64,000 nt of DNA from FEN-1099 sp964511015 (GCA_964511015.1 CAZEDX010000005.1:1-64000), one strand, 5' to 3'; positions 33,174 to 42,119 are shown, numbered from the stretch's first letter. The notes: generated by a model not told the origin, from the sequence alone. Numbers and translations: made by a program.

Positions 33174-34510
33174 GACCGCACCCCCTGCTCCAAGTTCTCG
33201 GCCAGCGGTTCCGGCCCATGCAGCACGGCCCGACGCACTAGGAAAACCCACAACGCGAACAGCATGGCGTAGATCAGCGAGAACAACACAATCGACGTCA
33301 ATACTTGCGCGGCGGGCACCATGGCGGAATAGCCGTCGGAAGTGCGCAACAGCCCGTAAACGATCCACGGCTGGCGGCCGATTTCGGCGACAAACCAGCC
33401 CAATTCATTGGCGATCACCGGTGCCGGAATGGCTAACAAAGCGATCCACAAATACCAGCGGCTGTCGGCCAGCCGATTCCTTCGGGAGAGCCAGAAGCCG
33501 ACCGCCGCAAACAAGACAAAAAACGCTCCCAACCCCACCATGAGGTGGAAGGAAAAGAAGGTGGGCAAGATCGGCGGACGATCTTCGATTTCAAAGTCCT
33601 TCAGGCCTTTGACCTCGGCGTCGAACGAGCCGAAGACGCCGTAGCTAAGCAGCCCCGGCAATCGTATTTCGAACAGGTTGCGTTCCTGGGCCACGCTGGG
33701 TAGGCCGATCACCAACAGGGGCGCGTTGGCAGTGGTTTCCCACAGCCCTTCGGCGGCGGCCAATTTGCTTGGCTGCAGCTGGCCCATCTTGACCGCGCTG
33801 GCGTGGCCGGTGCCCCACTGGGCCATCGCGGCGATCAACAGCACGATCAGCGCCATGCGTGCCGTTTCCTGGGCGACTGACGTATGGCGTTTTTTGAGCA
33901 GGAACCAGGCCGACAAGCCTAGCATGTAGAGCGATCCGGCGATCAGCGCCCCCACGATGACATGGGTGAAACGCGAGATCGTCGTCGGATTGAACACGGC
34001 CGCGGCGAAGCTGGTCAGTCGGGGGATTCCGTCGACCATTTCAAAGCCAGCTGGCGTTTGCTGCCAGGAGTTGGCCACCACGATCCAGAACGCAGACAAC
34101 GTCGCACCCAAGGCCACCATCAACGACGAGAACCAGTGTGTCTTGACCGACAATCGATTCCAGCCGAACAACAACATGCCCAAGAAACTCGATTCCAGGA
34201 AAAATGCGATCACGCCTTCCGCCGCAAGCGGCGCACCGAAAATGTCGCCGACAAACCGCGAGTAGTTGGCCCAATTGGTGCCGAACTGGAACTCCATTAC
34301 GATGCCCGTGGCGACGCCAACCGCGAATCCAAGCGCATACACGTGCAACCAGAAGCGCGCCATGGTGCGGTAGATCTGTTTCCCGGTGCGCAGATAGCGC
34401 GTCATGATCCAAAAGATCATCCAGCCCATACCGATGGTAAGCTGCGGAAAAATATAGTGAAATCCAACGGTTAGTCCAAATTGCAGCCGCGACAGAAAAA
34501 TGGTGTCCAC
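33170..34510 (-). CDS. cydA: Cytochrome bd oxidase subunit I
   Basis: 446 aa. SRLQFGLTVGFHYIFPQLTIG holds the first heme-ligand His region, GTNWANYSRFVGDIFGAPLA follows, and the Q-loop is short (about 250-300), as in bd oxidases of the short-loop type. GRQPWIVYGLLRTSDGYS is the conserved C-terminal signature. The subunit binds hemes b558, b595 and d and oxidises quinol. It lies 100 bp downstream of the ferritin gene, separated by a strong hairpin. Confidence 0.95.
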   Translation of the reverse strand: MDTIFLSRLQFGLTVGFHYIFPQLTIGMGWMIFWIMTRYLRTGKQIYRTMARFWLHVYALGFAVGVATGIVMEFQFGTNWANYSRFVGDIFGAPLAAEGVIAFFLESSFLGMLLFGWNRLSVKTHWFSSLMVALGATLSAFWIVVANSWQQTPAGFEMVDGIPRLTSFAAAVFNPTTISRFTHVIVGALIAGSLYMLGLSAWFLLKKRHTSVAQETARMALIVLLIAAMAQWGTGHASAVKMGQLQPSKLAAAEGLWETTANAPLLVIGLPSVAQERNLFEIRLPGLLSYGVFGSFDAEVKGLKDFEIEDRPPILPTFFSFHLMVGLGAFFVLFAAVGFWLSRRNRLADSRWYLWIALLAIPAPVIANELGWFVAEIGRQPWIVYGLLRTSDGYSAMVPAAQVLTSIVLFSLIYAMLFALWVFLVRRAVLHGPEPLAENLEQGVRS

Positions 34511-34564
34511 GGTTCACTCCCGAAATGTCGATCGCAAGGCGTTTTTTCGAATCGCTCGGTTGTG

Positions 34565-34598
34565 GCTGCCCGGCCGCGCCGTCACACGGCCGGGCAGC
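34565..34598 (-). terminator. GC-rich hairpin between ferritin and cydA
   Basis: A 12-bp perfect stem GCTGCCCGGCCG (34565-34576) and CGGCCGGGCAGC (34587-34598) with a 10-nt loop lies 13 bp after the ferritin stop. There is no T-run on the minus strand, so it may act as a Rho-independent terminator only weakly, or as a 3'-end stabiliser that sets cydAB expression apart from the operon upstream. Confidence 0.5.
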
Positions 34599-34610
34599 GA
34601 ATGAACTCTG

Positions 34611-35114
34611 CTAGTCTTTCGCGAACTGACGTCCCGCCAGCTTTTTGTCAAGCATGAACAGGCCGTGTGCATGCTCTTTGATCATCTGGAATTGCTTCAC
34701 CAACTCGTCGGTATTCTTCTCTTCTTCGACTTGCTCGGTGATGAACCAATCCAGGAATTTCTGCGTGGCCTTGTCGTCTTCGGCCACTGCCAGATCGTAG
34801 AGCTTGTTGATCCGTTCCGTCACTTTGCGCTCGTGCGCATAGGCTTCCTCAAAAACCGCGGTGAAGGTTTCCCAAGTCACTTTCGGCTTGTCGATCTTGT
34901 CCAGTTCGACATGCCCACCACGATCGAGGATGAACTGCTGGAACTTCATCGCGTGCACCAAAATCTCCTCGCCCGCCTGGATGCGCAACCAGTTGGCGAT
35001 GCCGGGAAAATTCCGTTCCTCGGCCCACAAGGCCATCGCGAGATAGATGTAGCCCGAGTAGGTTTCGAAGTTCATCTGATCATTCAGCGCTTTCTGCACT
35101 CTGTCATTCAGCAT
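34611..35114 (-). CDS. ftn: Ferritin
   Basis: 167 aa, the usual length for a bacterial non-heme ferritin. It starts MLNDRVQKALNDQMNFETYSGYIYLAMA. The ferroxidase ligands are visible: Glu in NFETYSG, EEILVHAMKFQQF (Glu/His), and later DWFITEQVEEEKNTDELV (Glu/Gln). It stores iron and consumes Fe(II) and peroxide or oxygen. It is the fourth or fifth gene behind the PerR promoter, after rubredoxin. Confidence 0.93.
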   Translation of the reverse strand: MLNDRVQKALNDQMNFETYSGYIYLAMALWAEERNFPGIANWLRIQAGEEILVHAMKFQQFILDRGGHVELDKIDKPKVTWETFTAVFEEAYAHERKVTERINKLYDLAVAEDDKATQKFLDWFITEQVEEEKNTDELVKQFQMIKEHAHGLFMLDKKLAGRQFAKD

Positions 35115-35147
35115 AGTTTTCTCCTTGGGTCGCTGTCCGGCGACCGG

Positions 35148-35309
35148 TCACTCTGTGACCTTCTCGAATTGGTCCTTCAGGGCGCCGCAGATGGGGCACA
35201 CCCAGTCTTCCGGCAGTTTGTCGAACGTCGTGCCCGGCTTGACGCCGTTGTCAGGATCGCCCTTTTCCGGGTCGTAGATGTAACCGCACACCATACATTC
35301 GTACTTCAC
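35148..35309 (-). CDS. Rubredoxin
   Basis: 53 aa, from a GTG at 35309 with AGGAGG 5 bp upstream. The sequence MKYECMVCGYIYDPEKGD opens it; the iron ligands are CMVCG (5-9) and CPICG (about 38-42), with the conserved DPDNGVKPGT and LPEDWVCP in between. A single Fe-Cys4 site carries electrons to rubrerythrin or to oxygen reductases. It sits between the ferritin and ferritin-like genes in the same operon. Confidence 0.93.
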   Translation of the reverse strand: MKYECMVCGYIYDPEKGDPDNGVKPGTTFDKLPEDWVCPICGALKDQFEKVTE

Positions 35310-35333
35310 CGCTTCCTCCTGTTTCATCGTGAA

Positions 35334-35813
35334 TCAGTCTCCCCAGACCCAAACCCCACGGTTGGTCAGGGCGTAATGTTGGTCTTCCAACACTCGCCGG
35401 TGAAGCTCTTCCTCATCGGCGATTTTGAGGAACATCTCCCGCACCGCTCCGGTCGAGCGTTCGGCGAGGTCGAGATACGTCCGCCGCGCGTTTTGCTCCG
35501 CCTTGATAGCGATGGCCAACACTTCCAGGTCGTTCCGCACTCGGTCGGCACCGGCCGCCAGCGCGGGAGTGCCCGGCGTATACGCTTGCCACGTCGTGCC
35601 GGGATAAGGAGTAAAATCGGCCTCGGACTGGGCGGCAAGCAACCGCTGCAGATGCCGGTAGTGGCTCCGTTCGAACTCGGCCAGTTGACGGAACATGTCG
35701 CAACCGCGCCCGTCGCACGCGTTCGCCGCCGCGCTGTCGTAGAAGCGCGCCGCCTCGTCTTCGGCCTGTAAGGCCAACGACACCGCATCTTGCCAGGTTT
35801 GGTTGCGATTCAT
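35334..35813 (-). CDS. Ferritin-like diiron protein
   Basis: 159 aa. Two helix pairs carry possible diiron ligands: QAEDEAARFYDSAA, AEFERSHYRHLQRL, KAEQNARRTYLDLAE and ADEEELHRRVLED, each with Glu (and His) in ExxH/E patterns. This is the rubrerythrin-type ferritin fold without the rubredoxin domain. It probably handles peroxide or oxygen together with the rubrerythrin just upstream (2-bp gap). Exact activity is unknown. Confidence 0.8.
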   Translation of the reverse strand: MNRNQTWQDAVSLALQAEDEAARFYDSAAANACDGRGCDMFRQLAEFERSHYRHLQRLLAAQSEADFTPYPGTTWQAYTPGTPALAAGADRVRNDLEVLAIAIKAEQNARRTYLDLAERSTGAVREMFLKIADEEELHRRVLEDQHYALTNRGVWVWGD

Positions 35814-35815
35814 GA

Positions 35816-36391
35816 CTACCAGTTCTCCGCCAGCAGTTCAAAGAAGGCCTGTGGATGCGCGCAGAGCGGGCAAGCCGCCGGAGCGTCGAGGCCTTCGTGC
35901 AAGTAGCCGCAATTCAGGCACCGCCAAACAACCGACTGGTCTTTCTGGAAAACCTTGTTTGCTTCGACGTTGGCCAGCAGGCCGCGGTAACGTTTCTCGT
36001 GCTGCCGTTCGGCCACGCAGACCAGTTCAAACAGCTTCGCGATCGGCTCAAACCCTTCCTGGCGCGCGATCTTCGCGGCGGCCGGGTACAGGACGGTCCA
36101 TTCCAGCTTTTCGCCTTCGGCCGCGGCTTTCAGGTTGAGGCCCGTTGTCGCAATCACACCGGCCGGGTAAGCCGCGGTGATCTCGAGTTCGCCTCCTTCC
36201 AGATAGGAAAAGAAGCGCTTGGCGTGCTCTTTCTCCTGATTGGCTGTCTCGTCAAAAATGGCCGCGATCTGCTCGTAGCCTTCCTTGCGCGCCTTGCCGG
36301 CGAAATAGGTATAACGATTGCGCGCCTGGGATTCGCCCGCAAATGACGCCAACAAGTTTTTCTCTGTCTGGGTTCCTTTTACGCTCGCCAT
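35816..36391 (-). CDS. rbr: Rubrerythrin
   Basis: 191 aa. The N-terminal diiron domain has NLLASFAGESQARNRYTYFA and NQEKEHAKRFFSYLEGG. The C-terminal rubredoxin-like domain has VWRCLNCGYLHEG and CPLCAHPQAFFE. It reduces hydrogen peroxide, using electrons from rubredoxin. It lies 46 bp after the PerR-type regulator gene and is probably under its control. Confidence 0.95.
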   Translation of the reverse strand: MASVKGTQTEKNLLASFAGESQARNRYTYFAGKARKEGYEQIAAIFDETANQEKEHAKRFFSYLEGGELEITAAYPAGVIATTGLNLKAAAEGEKLEWTVLYPAAAKIARQEGFEPIAKLFELVCVAERQHEKRYRGLLANVEANKVFQKDQSVVWRCLNCGYLHEGLDAPAACPLCAHPQAFFELLAENW

Positions 36392-36437
36392 ATTCTGCCT
36401 CCTCTTTCGACGTTAATTGACTGCTGCACGCCGTGGA

Positions 36438-36893
36438 CTACGCCTTCGTGGCCGGCGCCTGCCTCGCTTTTGACTGCTGTTCTTTGAGTTGTTCCCTTAC
36501 GCACACCGGGCATATGCCGAAGAACTCGAGATGATGCCCCAACACCCGATAGCCGCCTGAATGCTCAATATGGTATTCCACCTCGCCACCCGGTTCAATT
36601 GCTATGTCGTCAACCCGGCCGCATTGTACACAGCGAATGTGCAAGTGCTCGTGCACGGTATCATCAAACCGCATCTGCGAGCCGCTAAAGTCTATCTTGC
36701 GCAACAGCCCCTGCTCGGCCAGCAGCTCGAGGTTACGGTACACTGTGGCCAAGCTAACGTGAGGTAACTTCTGCCGGACCGCGGCATAGACCTCGTCTAC
36801 CGTCGGGTGTGAGTGCATATCCTGCACAACCGCCAAAATCACCTCGCGTTGTTTGGTATTGCGGCTCATGGTTGTTTGTTCCGGGGTACTCAT
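36438..36893 (-). CDS. perR: PerR/Fur-family regulator
   Basis: 151 aa from MSTPEQTTMS (alternative ATGs at 36905 and 36869). The winged helix has HPTVDEVYAAVRQKLPHVSLATVYRNLELL. The metal site shows RFD and HEHLHIRCVQCG, then GHHLEFFGICPVCVRE with the second CxxC. RFD plus the HHLEFFG motif is closer to PerR than to Fur. It probably senses peroxide and represses the rubrerythrin, rubredoxin and ferritin genes behind it. A Fur-type box lies just upstream, which fits self-control. Confidence 0.88.
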   Translation of the reverse strand: MSTPEQTTMSRNTKQREVILAVVQDMHSHPTVDEVYAAVRQKLPHVSLATVYRNLELLAEQGLLRKIDFSGSQMRFDDTVHEHLHIRCVQCGRVDDIAIEPGGEVEYHIEHSGGYRVLGHHLEFFGICPVCVREQLKEQQSKARQAPATKA

Positions 36894-36909
36894 TATGACA
36901 ACCATTGTT

Positions 36910-36963
36910 GATAATGATAATCATTACTGATACGATGATAGTCATGTTTGAAATCGACGTCAA
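36910..36963 (-). promoter_or_regulatory. Promoter with Fur-type box for perR operon
   Basis: On the minus strand a -35 TTGACG (36963-36958) is followed after exactly 17 bp by a -10 TATCAT (36940-36935). Just downstream, over the expected transcription start, is GATAATGATAATCATTAC (36910-36927), close to the 19-bp Fur consensus. A Fur-family protein bound there would block transcription. Confidence 0.82.
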
Positions 36964-37098
36964 GAGGAAATTTGCCATTGGTTCGGCCGTGGACAAGCTA
37001 AGAAGGACAAAGAACGATTGCCAGCCGATCGATCGGACGTACCCAGGACAATCTGGTCCTCCTGTAGTATGCTGAGATACTTCCTAGGGAGGTTTCTC

Positions 37099-38031
37099 GT
37101 GTACCGCCGATACTTGCTGACCGCTTTGTTGGTCATTCTTGTGTTTTCCTGGCTGCCCGCCTGCTCAACCCCTCCGGTTCGGTTGCATTTCGTACAGGGC
37201 AGTTCCGACAACTACCGGGCGACGATCGACACAGTCGGGTCGCTGCGTGTGCGCAACCGTTATCAGACGGCCTTTGAGACGCACCAGGTCTTCGACCTTT
37301 CCCAAGAGGTGCTCTCGAGTCCGCGCGCCGGCGACTACCAACTGCGCGTAGCTTTCAAACGCGTCCAAATGAGCACTGAAATGCAAGGCCGCGAGATCGT
37401 TCGCCTCGACACTGGTGTACTCACGGAGCAGTCCACGGTGTTCGATCGCGCACTAACAGTCATGCTGAACAAGCCAATTCTGCTGAGTATCGGCACCGAC
37501 GGGTTGGTCAAACAGGTGACCGGCATGTCAGCCATCATGGTGGCGATCAGACAGGAACTGTCGCGCGGACAGGTCAGTGATGATGTGCTGAACATGTTGC
37601 AGGAACACTACGGCGAGGATTTCATCCGCAACCTGTTCGAGAGTTTCACCACGAGTTTTCCGCCGGCGGCCCTGCGGGACAACACCACTTGGCGACGCAA
37701 CCGGACACTGTTCAATCCGATGATGGGTAAGCTCAAGTTCGGACAAAACTGCCGGCTGACCAATCCGGGAAACGATCCGGCGGTGATCGAATTCGACGGC
37801 GCCATTCTGCCGGCCCAACAGGAAACGCGCGCCGAAACACGCCTGCCGCAATCAGGCATGACCATGGTGTTGCTGCAAGGGCAGGTCAGCGGTTCGGTCC
37901 GCTTCGATCTTGGCGGCGGGCGCTTGGAAAGACTCGAGCAGAACGTGACCTATTTGTATGGTTTTGGCGGTCTGCAAGAACGGCTGCCGGCGCAAAAGAT
38001 CACACACCAGACGCTAATGGAACGCCAGTGA
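37099..38031 (+). CDS. Hypothetical lipoprotein
   Basis: 310 aa from a GTG at 37099 with GGGAGG 6 bp upstream. The signal peptide (VYRRYLLTALLVILVFSW) ends in a lipobox LPAC, so it is a lipoprotein. The rest is beta-rich, has a repeat of QEVLSSPRAGDYQLRVAFKRV-like strands and a C-terminal sheet (GQVSGSVRFDLGGGRLERLE). It resembles DUF6263/periplasmic beta proteins in outline, but I do not make a family call. It lies divergent from the perR operon. Confidence 0.65.
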   Translation: MYRRYLLTALLVILVFSWLPACSTPPVRLHFVQGSSDNYRATIDTVGSLRVRNRYQTAFETHQVFDLSQEVLSSPRAGDYQLRVAFKRVQMSTEMQGREIVRLDTGVLTEQSTVFDRALTVMLNKPILLSIGTDGLVKQVTGMSAIMVAIRQELSRGQVSDDVLNMLQEHYGEDFIRNLFESFTTSFPPAALRDNTTWRRNRTLFNPMMGKLKFGQNCRLTNPGNDPAVIEFDGAILPAQQETRAETRLPQSGMTMVLLQGQVSGSVRFDLGGGRLERLEQNVTYLYGFGGLQERLPAQKITHQTLMERQ

Positions 38032-38140
38032 ACGGTTGACACTGGCGCGACCTTGGTTATAGTCGTCCGCGTTATCTGCGGTGTGTTCGGCGGAACAGCC
38101 GCGATACCAATGACCTCTGGATCAGGGGAAGGGGTGGATC

Positions 38141-39421
38141 ATGGCAAAGAAGCCTACCAAAAAGACGCGTTCCGAGACGTTGAAGCAGGTGGCGTTAAAG
38201 GCGGCGAAGAAGGCGAAGCCCAAGAAAACCGCCAAGCCGGTCAAAAATACTGCCCCGAAGACCAAGCCCACTCGTAAGCAAGCGGTGGTGCCGAAACCGG
38301 AGCCCAAAGCCAAGACCATATTCTTTACCGGCTTTCCGGGTTTTATCGGCAAGCGCTTGATCATCAAACTGCTGGAAGCCAACCCGGACCTCCGTTTTCT
38401 CGCTCTCGTGCAAGACAAGTTCCGCGAAACCGCGGAAAAAGCGGTGGAAGAACTCGCCAGCGTGGTGCCCGTGGCGCGCAACAACATCGAGTTGCTGTCC
38501 GGTGACCTGACCCTTGACGGATTGGGGCTCGATACCAGCCTGCAGGCGCGCCTGTGCCGCGAAGTAACCGAGATCTGGCATCTCGCCGCCGTGTACGATC
38601 TGGCGGTGCCCGAAAAAATCGCCTGGCAGATCAACGTCGAGGGCACGCGCCGCATTCTCGAGTTGTGCGAACAGGCCAAGCATCTGGAACAGTTCGTCTA
38701 CGTTTCGACCTGCTATGTCGCCGGCCTGCGCACCGGTCTGATCTTGGAAGAGGAATTGGACTACGGCCAGGGTTTCAAAAACCACTATGAATCGACCAAA
38801 TTCGAGGCCGAAGTCCTGGTTCGCCAGCGAATGAGCCGGATCCCGACCATCATCATCCGCCCGGCCATCGTCGTCGGCGACAGCCAGACTGGCGCCACTG
38901 ACAAATACGACGGACCATACATGTTCGCGCGGCTCTACGCCGACCTGGAGAATCGCAATCTGCTGCAGCACTTCCGGGGCGTGCCGTTGCCGGCGGTCGG
39001 CCGCGGCGACGCCTATTTCAACATCGTGCCGGTCGACTATCTGGTCAACGCCATGATAGTCATTACCGCCAATCCAAAGGCCCGGGGCAAAACGTTCCAG
39101 ATTGCCGATCCGGACCCCTGCACCACGCGAGAGTTGTTCGACCTAGTCGGCGAATCATTTGGTTTGAAACCGACGCGCGGCTTCCTGCCGATCCCGCTGG
39201 TGCGGGTATTGACCAAGATACCGGCGTTGGGCGAGTTCTTGGGGTTCCCGGAGCAGAGCCTGGACTACGTTGACCACAACGCGGTGTTCGATTGCCAAAA
39301 CACCCTGGATTTTATAAAAGCGGCCGGACTACGTTGTCCGTCGCCTCGCGAGTATATCCCCCGTATGGTCGAATATACGCGCGAACACCTGAAACAGCAC
39401 GGCATGCGTGCGAAGTATTGA
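38141..39421 (+). CDS. Extended SDR (Male-sterility/fatty acyl reductase-like) with histone-like tail
   Basis: 426 aa. Residues 1-57 are a Lys/Ala/Pro-rich tail (about 25 Lys, few acids), like histone H1. The SDR domain starts at TIFFTGFPGFIGKRLI (TGxxGFxG NAD(P) site, about 59-74). It continues with WHLAAVYDLAVPEKIAW, the catalytic YVSTCYVAG and YESTKFEAE (YxxxK), and a C-terminal part FNIVPVDYLVNAM. This is the NAD_binding_4 type seen in acyl-CoA reductases and related enzymes; the substrate is unknown. The tail is unusual for this family. Confidence 0.75.
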   Translation: MAKKPTKKTRSETLKQVALKAAKKAKPKKTAKPVKNTAPKTKPTRKQAVVPKPEPKAKTIFFTGFPGFIGKRLIIKLLEANPDLRFLALVQDKFRETAEKAVEELASVVPVARNNIELLSGDLTLDGLGLDTSLQARLCREVTEIWHLAAVYDLAVPEKIAWQINVEGTRRILELCEQAKHLEQFVYVSTCYVAGLRTGLILEEELDYGQGFKNHYESTKFEAEVLVRQRMSRIPTIIIRPAIVVGDSQTGATDKYDGPYMFARLYADLENRNLLQHFRGVPLPAVGRGDAYFNIVPVDYLVNAMIVITANPKARGKTFQIADPDPCTTRELFDLVGESFGLKPTRGFLPIPLVRVLTKIPALGEFLGFPEQSLDYVDHNAVFDCQNTLDFIKAAGLRCPSPREYIPRMVEYTREHLKQHGMRAKY

Positions 39422-39467
39422 AAAAGGAAAGACATCTACCACCGCTTGGTCTAGCAGGAGTGATTTC

Positions 39468-39713
39468 ATGCGGTATCGCACCACCAAAGTCAATCCGCGC
39501 ATGGTTTTGCGCAAGAGCGTTGTCACCAACCCCCGCGAGGTCATGCAGGTCGGCCGCAATGAGCCCTGCCCTTGCGGCAGCGGCGAAAAATACAAGAACT
39601 GCTGTATCGATAAGGGCGACCCCTTCCTGCGCAAAATGGCCGCCAAAGCGCGCAAAGAGCGTGAGGGCAGCTTGTTGCGACGATTGCTGATAGGCAAGAA
39701 GAAAGAAGACTGA
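39468..39713 (+). CDS. Small SEC-C motif protein
   Basis: 81 aa from the ATG at 39468 with AGGAG upstream. The SEC-C zinc motif is complete: GRNEPCPCGSGEKYKNCC (about 43-60). The motif is the one at the SecA C-terminus that binds SecB and ribosomes; here it stands alone after a short N-terminus, with a basic tail. The function of stand-alone forms is not well known. Confidence 0.75.
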   Translation: MRYRTTKVNPRMVLRKSVVTNPREVMQVGRNEPCPCGSGEKYKNCCIDKGDPFLRKMAAKARKEREGSLLRRLLIGKKKED

Positions 39714-39717
39714 GCCC

Positions 39718-40347
39718 GTGAGTCGCATACTGACCGTCATCCTGACCCTCTTGTTGCTCGGCGCATGGGTATTGGGAGTGGTGGTAGACAGCGACTACGA
39801 CGAAGCGACCGCGATCCAACTTGGCTTCCTTTGGTTCCTCGCCGCCCTGGCTCTATCGTGGAACACCAGACGCCGCTGGCTCAAAGTCACCGCCCTGCTA
39901 CTGCTGGTGGCCGTCATGCTGACGTTGGGCGTGCTGGCGCGCCGTGGGGGGGTGTACCGCACCAACGCGCGCGTTTTACTGGCCCAAAATATGCTCGAAC
40001 AAGTGGCACGTTCGCTGAACACATATCGGGCAAGCGGTCAAAATCTGCCCACCGGCGATTGGATGTCGACGGCGCAGTTGCTGCAGCAGACCGGTAGCTG
40101 GCAGATCCTGCGCATCCCCTATCAAGGGCGAACGGAAACGGCCGACTTCGCCACCATTCCACGATCCGATCCGTGGGGATGCCGCTATCGCTATCAGGCT
40201 TCTGGTGAGCGTTTCACCTTGGCGAGTTCGGGTCCGGACCGGCGGTGGAACACACCGGACGATCTGGTGGTGAACGACGGCACTCCCCTGCCCGCCGCCC
40301 CTCGGCCACTACCAGTATTCGCGCTGTCGAAAAAAATGACGCGGTAG
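39718..40347 (+). CDS. Membrane protein with GspG-like pseudopilin end
   Basis: 209 aa from a GTG at 39718, 4 bp after the SEC-C stop. Three hydrophobic segments (about 4-21, 31-48, 55-76) are followed by a soluble end. It has NMLEQVARSLNTYRASGQNLP and SDPWGCRYRYQASGERFTLASSGPD in two parts. The last stretch is the calcium/substrate loop pattern of major pseudopilins (DPWG.pY.Y ... f.l.S.GpD). A pseudopilin-like domain on a polytopic membrane protein is odd. It could be a structural relative rather than a secretion component. Confidence 0.55.
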   Translation: MSRILTVILTLLLLGAWVLGVVVDSDYDEATAIQLGFLWFLAALALSWNTRRRWLKVTALLLLVAVMLTLGVLARRGGVYRTNARVLLAQNMLEQVARSLNTYRASGQNLPTGDWMSTAQLLQQTGSWQILRIPYQGRTETADFATIPRSDPWGCRYRYQASGERFTLASSGPDRRWNTPDDLVVNDGTPLPAAPRPLPVFALSKKMTR

Positions 40348-40348
40348 T

Positions 40349-41986
40349 CTAGGCCTTTTTTTCATCTTCCTCGACCGGTCCAGCGAACACACAGACGCGA
40401 TTGCGCCCCTGATGCTTGGCGTTGTACAGCGCCGCGTCGGCCGCGCCGATCAACTCGCGGACGCCGGCGGCGTGTTGCGGGAAGCTGGCCACGCCGAGGC
40501 TGATGGTGATCGATTGCGGCAGTCCCTCGATGCGCAGGCCTTCCACCGCCTTGCGCACGCGCTCGGCCATGACCACCGCGCCATCGGCGTCGGTTTCCGG
40601 CAAGATCACCGCGAACTCCTCGCCGCCGAACCGGGACGGCGTGTCCATCTCGCGCGCGTTGCTGCGCAAGACGCCGGCGACGGTCTGCAACACCACATCA
40701 CCCATTTGGTGACCGTAGGTGTCGTTGACCGATTTGAAGCGGTCGAGATCGCACATGACCAACGACATCTTGTGGCCGTAGCGCTTTGAGCGACGGATTT
40801 CACCTTCCAGTTTCAGGTTGAAATAGCGCCGGATATACAAGCGCGTCAGCTCGTCGGTGATGGCCATTTCATAGAGCTGCGCGTTGTTGATGGCGACGGC
40901 GGCTTGGTTGGCCAGAGCGGTGAGCAATTCGAGATCCTGCGGCGAGAATCCGCGCCCGCTGGCCTTGTTGGTGATGTTGATCACGCCGATCGGCTCGTCG
41001 GACGCAATCAACGGCACACAGAGAATCGACTGCACGTTGGAATCGTTGTTGCGCACGTAGCGGTCGTCATCGTCGGTGGCGTTGGCGATGATCGGCTGCC
41101 TGGTCTGGAATACCTTGCCCGCGATGCCTTCACCCACGTCAAAGGAGCGACACGCCAGGGCGCCGGAATTGATCGCTTCCTCGGTCTTCAGGTCGGGCAA
41201 ACCTTTGACCACCCGCACGACCAGACGGCCGGAGTTCTGGTCGAGCAACATCAGCGAGCCCTTTTGCGCCTCCGTCGTTTCAATGGCCTGTCCGAGAATG
41301 AATTTAAGCAGGTTTTTCAGGTCGTTGATGTGAATCAGCGCGCGACCGATGTTGTACAGAATAGAAAGATTCTTGACCGTCTTGTCCAACTGCGCCCGAT
41401 CGCGTTCGTTTTTCTCGTAGAGCATGGCGGTGGTGATGGCGACCGCCGCCTGTTCCGCCGAAACGTGCAGGAATTCGATCTCGTCGTCGCGGTACGGCTT
41501 GCCGTCGTGCTTTTCACCGACGCTGAGCAACCCCACCACCTTCCCCTGGTGGATCAGCGGCACAAAGACAACGCTGCGTAACTGATGGAGACCGTATTGG
41601 CTGAAGGGGATCTTGTAGCGCGGCACGCCTTCGCTGTCGGCCGTGACAAACGGCTTCCCTTGCAGAATCGCCCGCCATAACAGGCCTTCCTGCCGCGGGA
41701 AGGAGAAGTCTGCCGGCAAGCTCTCAGGCAAACCGAATCCCTTGCGCAAGACGAACTGCTCGTTGGTGTCGTCGAGTGCAAATAGCGCCAATGTCGCGGC
41801 GCCGAAGCGCTCCCGGACAATACTGGCGTAAACGCTAAACAGCTCGTTGACCCCCAGCAGGTTGTCCAGCGCCCGACCGGCCTGAAGCAGGTTGGTAAGG
41901 TCAAACACGCGATGTTCCAGACCGATGATCTTCTCGGACAGCGCCGACAGTTCAGTTTGGTCAGTCAGTTTCTTTTTGGCGGGCAT
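40349..41986 (-). CDS. Diguanylate cyclase with two GAF domains
   Basis: 545 aa. Two GAF-like domains (about 40-190 and 210-365, the second ending QAAVAINNAQLYEMA) are followed by a GGDEF domain from about 370. The active-site loop reads RFGGEEFAVILPE. REMD just before it matches the RxxD inhibitory site, spaced as usual. It should make cyclic di-GMP, controlled by ligands of the GAF domains. A PilZ protein at 52653-53354 near the flagellar genes is a possible receiver of that signal. Confidence 0.9.
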   Translation of the reverse strand: MPAKKKLTDQTELSALSEKIIGLEHRVFDLTNLLQAGRALDNLLGVNELFSVYASIVRERFGAATLALFALDDTNEQFVLRKGFGLPESLPADFSFPRQEGLLWRAILQGKPFVTADSEGVPRYKIPFSQYGLHQLRSVVFVPLIHQGKVVGLLSVGEKHDGKPYRDDEIEFLHVSAEQAAVAITTAMLYEKNERDRAQLDKTVKNLSILYNIGRALIHINDLKNLLKFILGQAIETTEAQKGSLMLLDQNSGRLVVRVVKGLPDLKTEEAINSGALACRSFDVGEGIAGKVFQTRQPIIANATDDDDRYVRNNDSNVQSILCVPLIASDEPIGVINITNKASGRGFSPQDLELLTALANQAAVAINNAQLYEMAITDELTRLYIRRYFNLKLEGEIRRSKRYGHKMSLVMCDLDRFKSVNDTYGHQMGDVVLQTVAGVLRSNAREMDTPSRFGGEEFAVILPETDADGAVVMAERVRKAVEGLRIEGLPQSITISLGVASFPQHAAGVRELIGAADAALYNAKHQGRNRVCVFAGPVEEDEKKA

Positions 41987-42119
41987 GAATACCTCGTTGG
42001 GTTCAATTGGTTTTTTTTATCACGTTCCGCCGTCCCGGAACAAGCAAACCCCCTGGCTTCGTTTGACAGATACCGGCCCGGCAGTGATATTTTCAAAAAA
42101 ACGGAAGTGAGGATACCCG

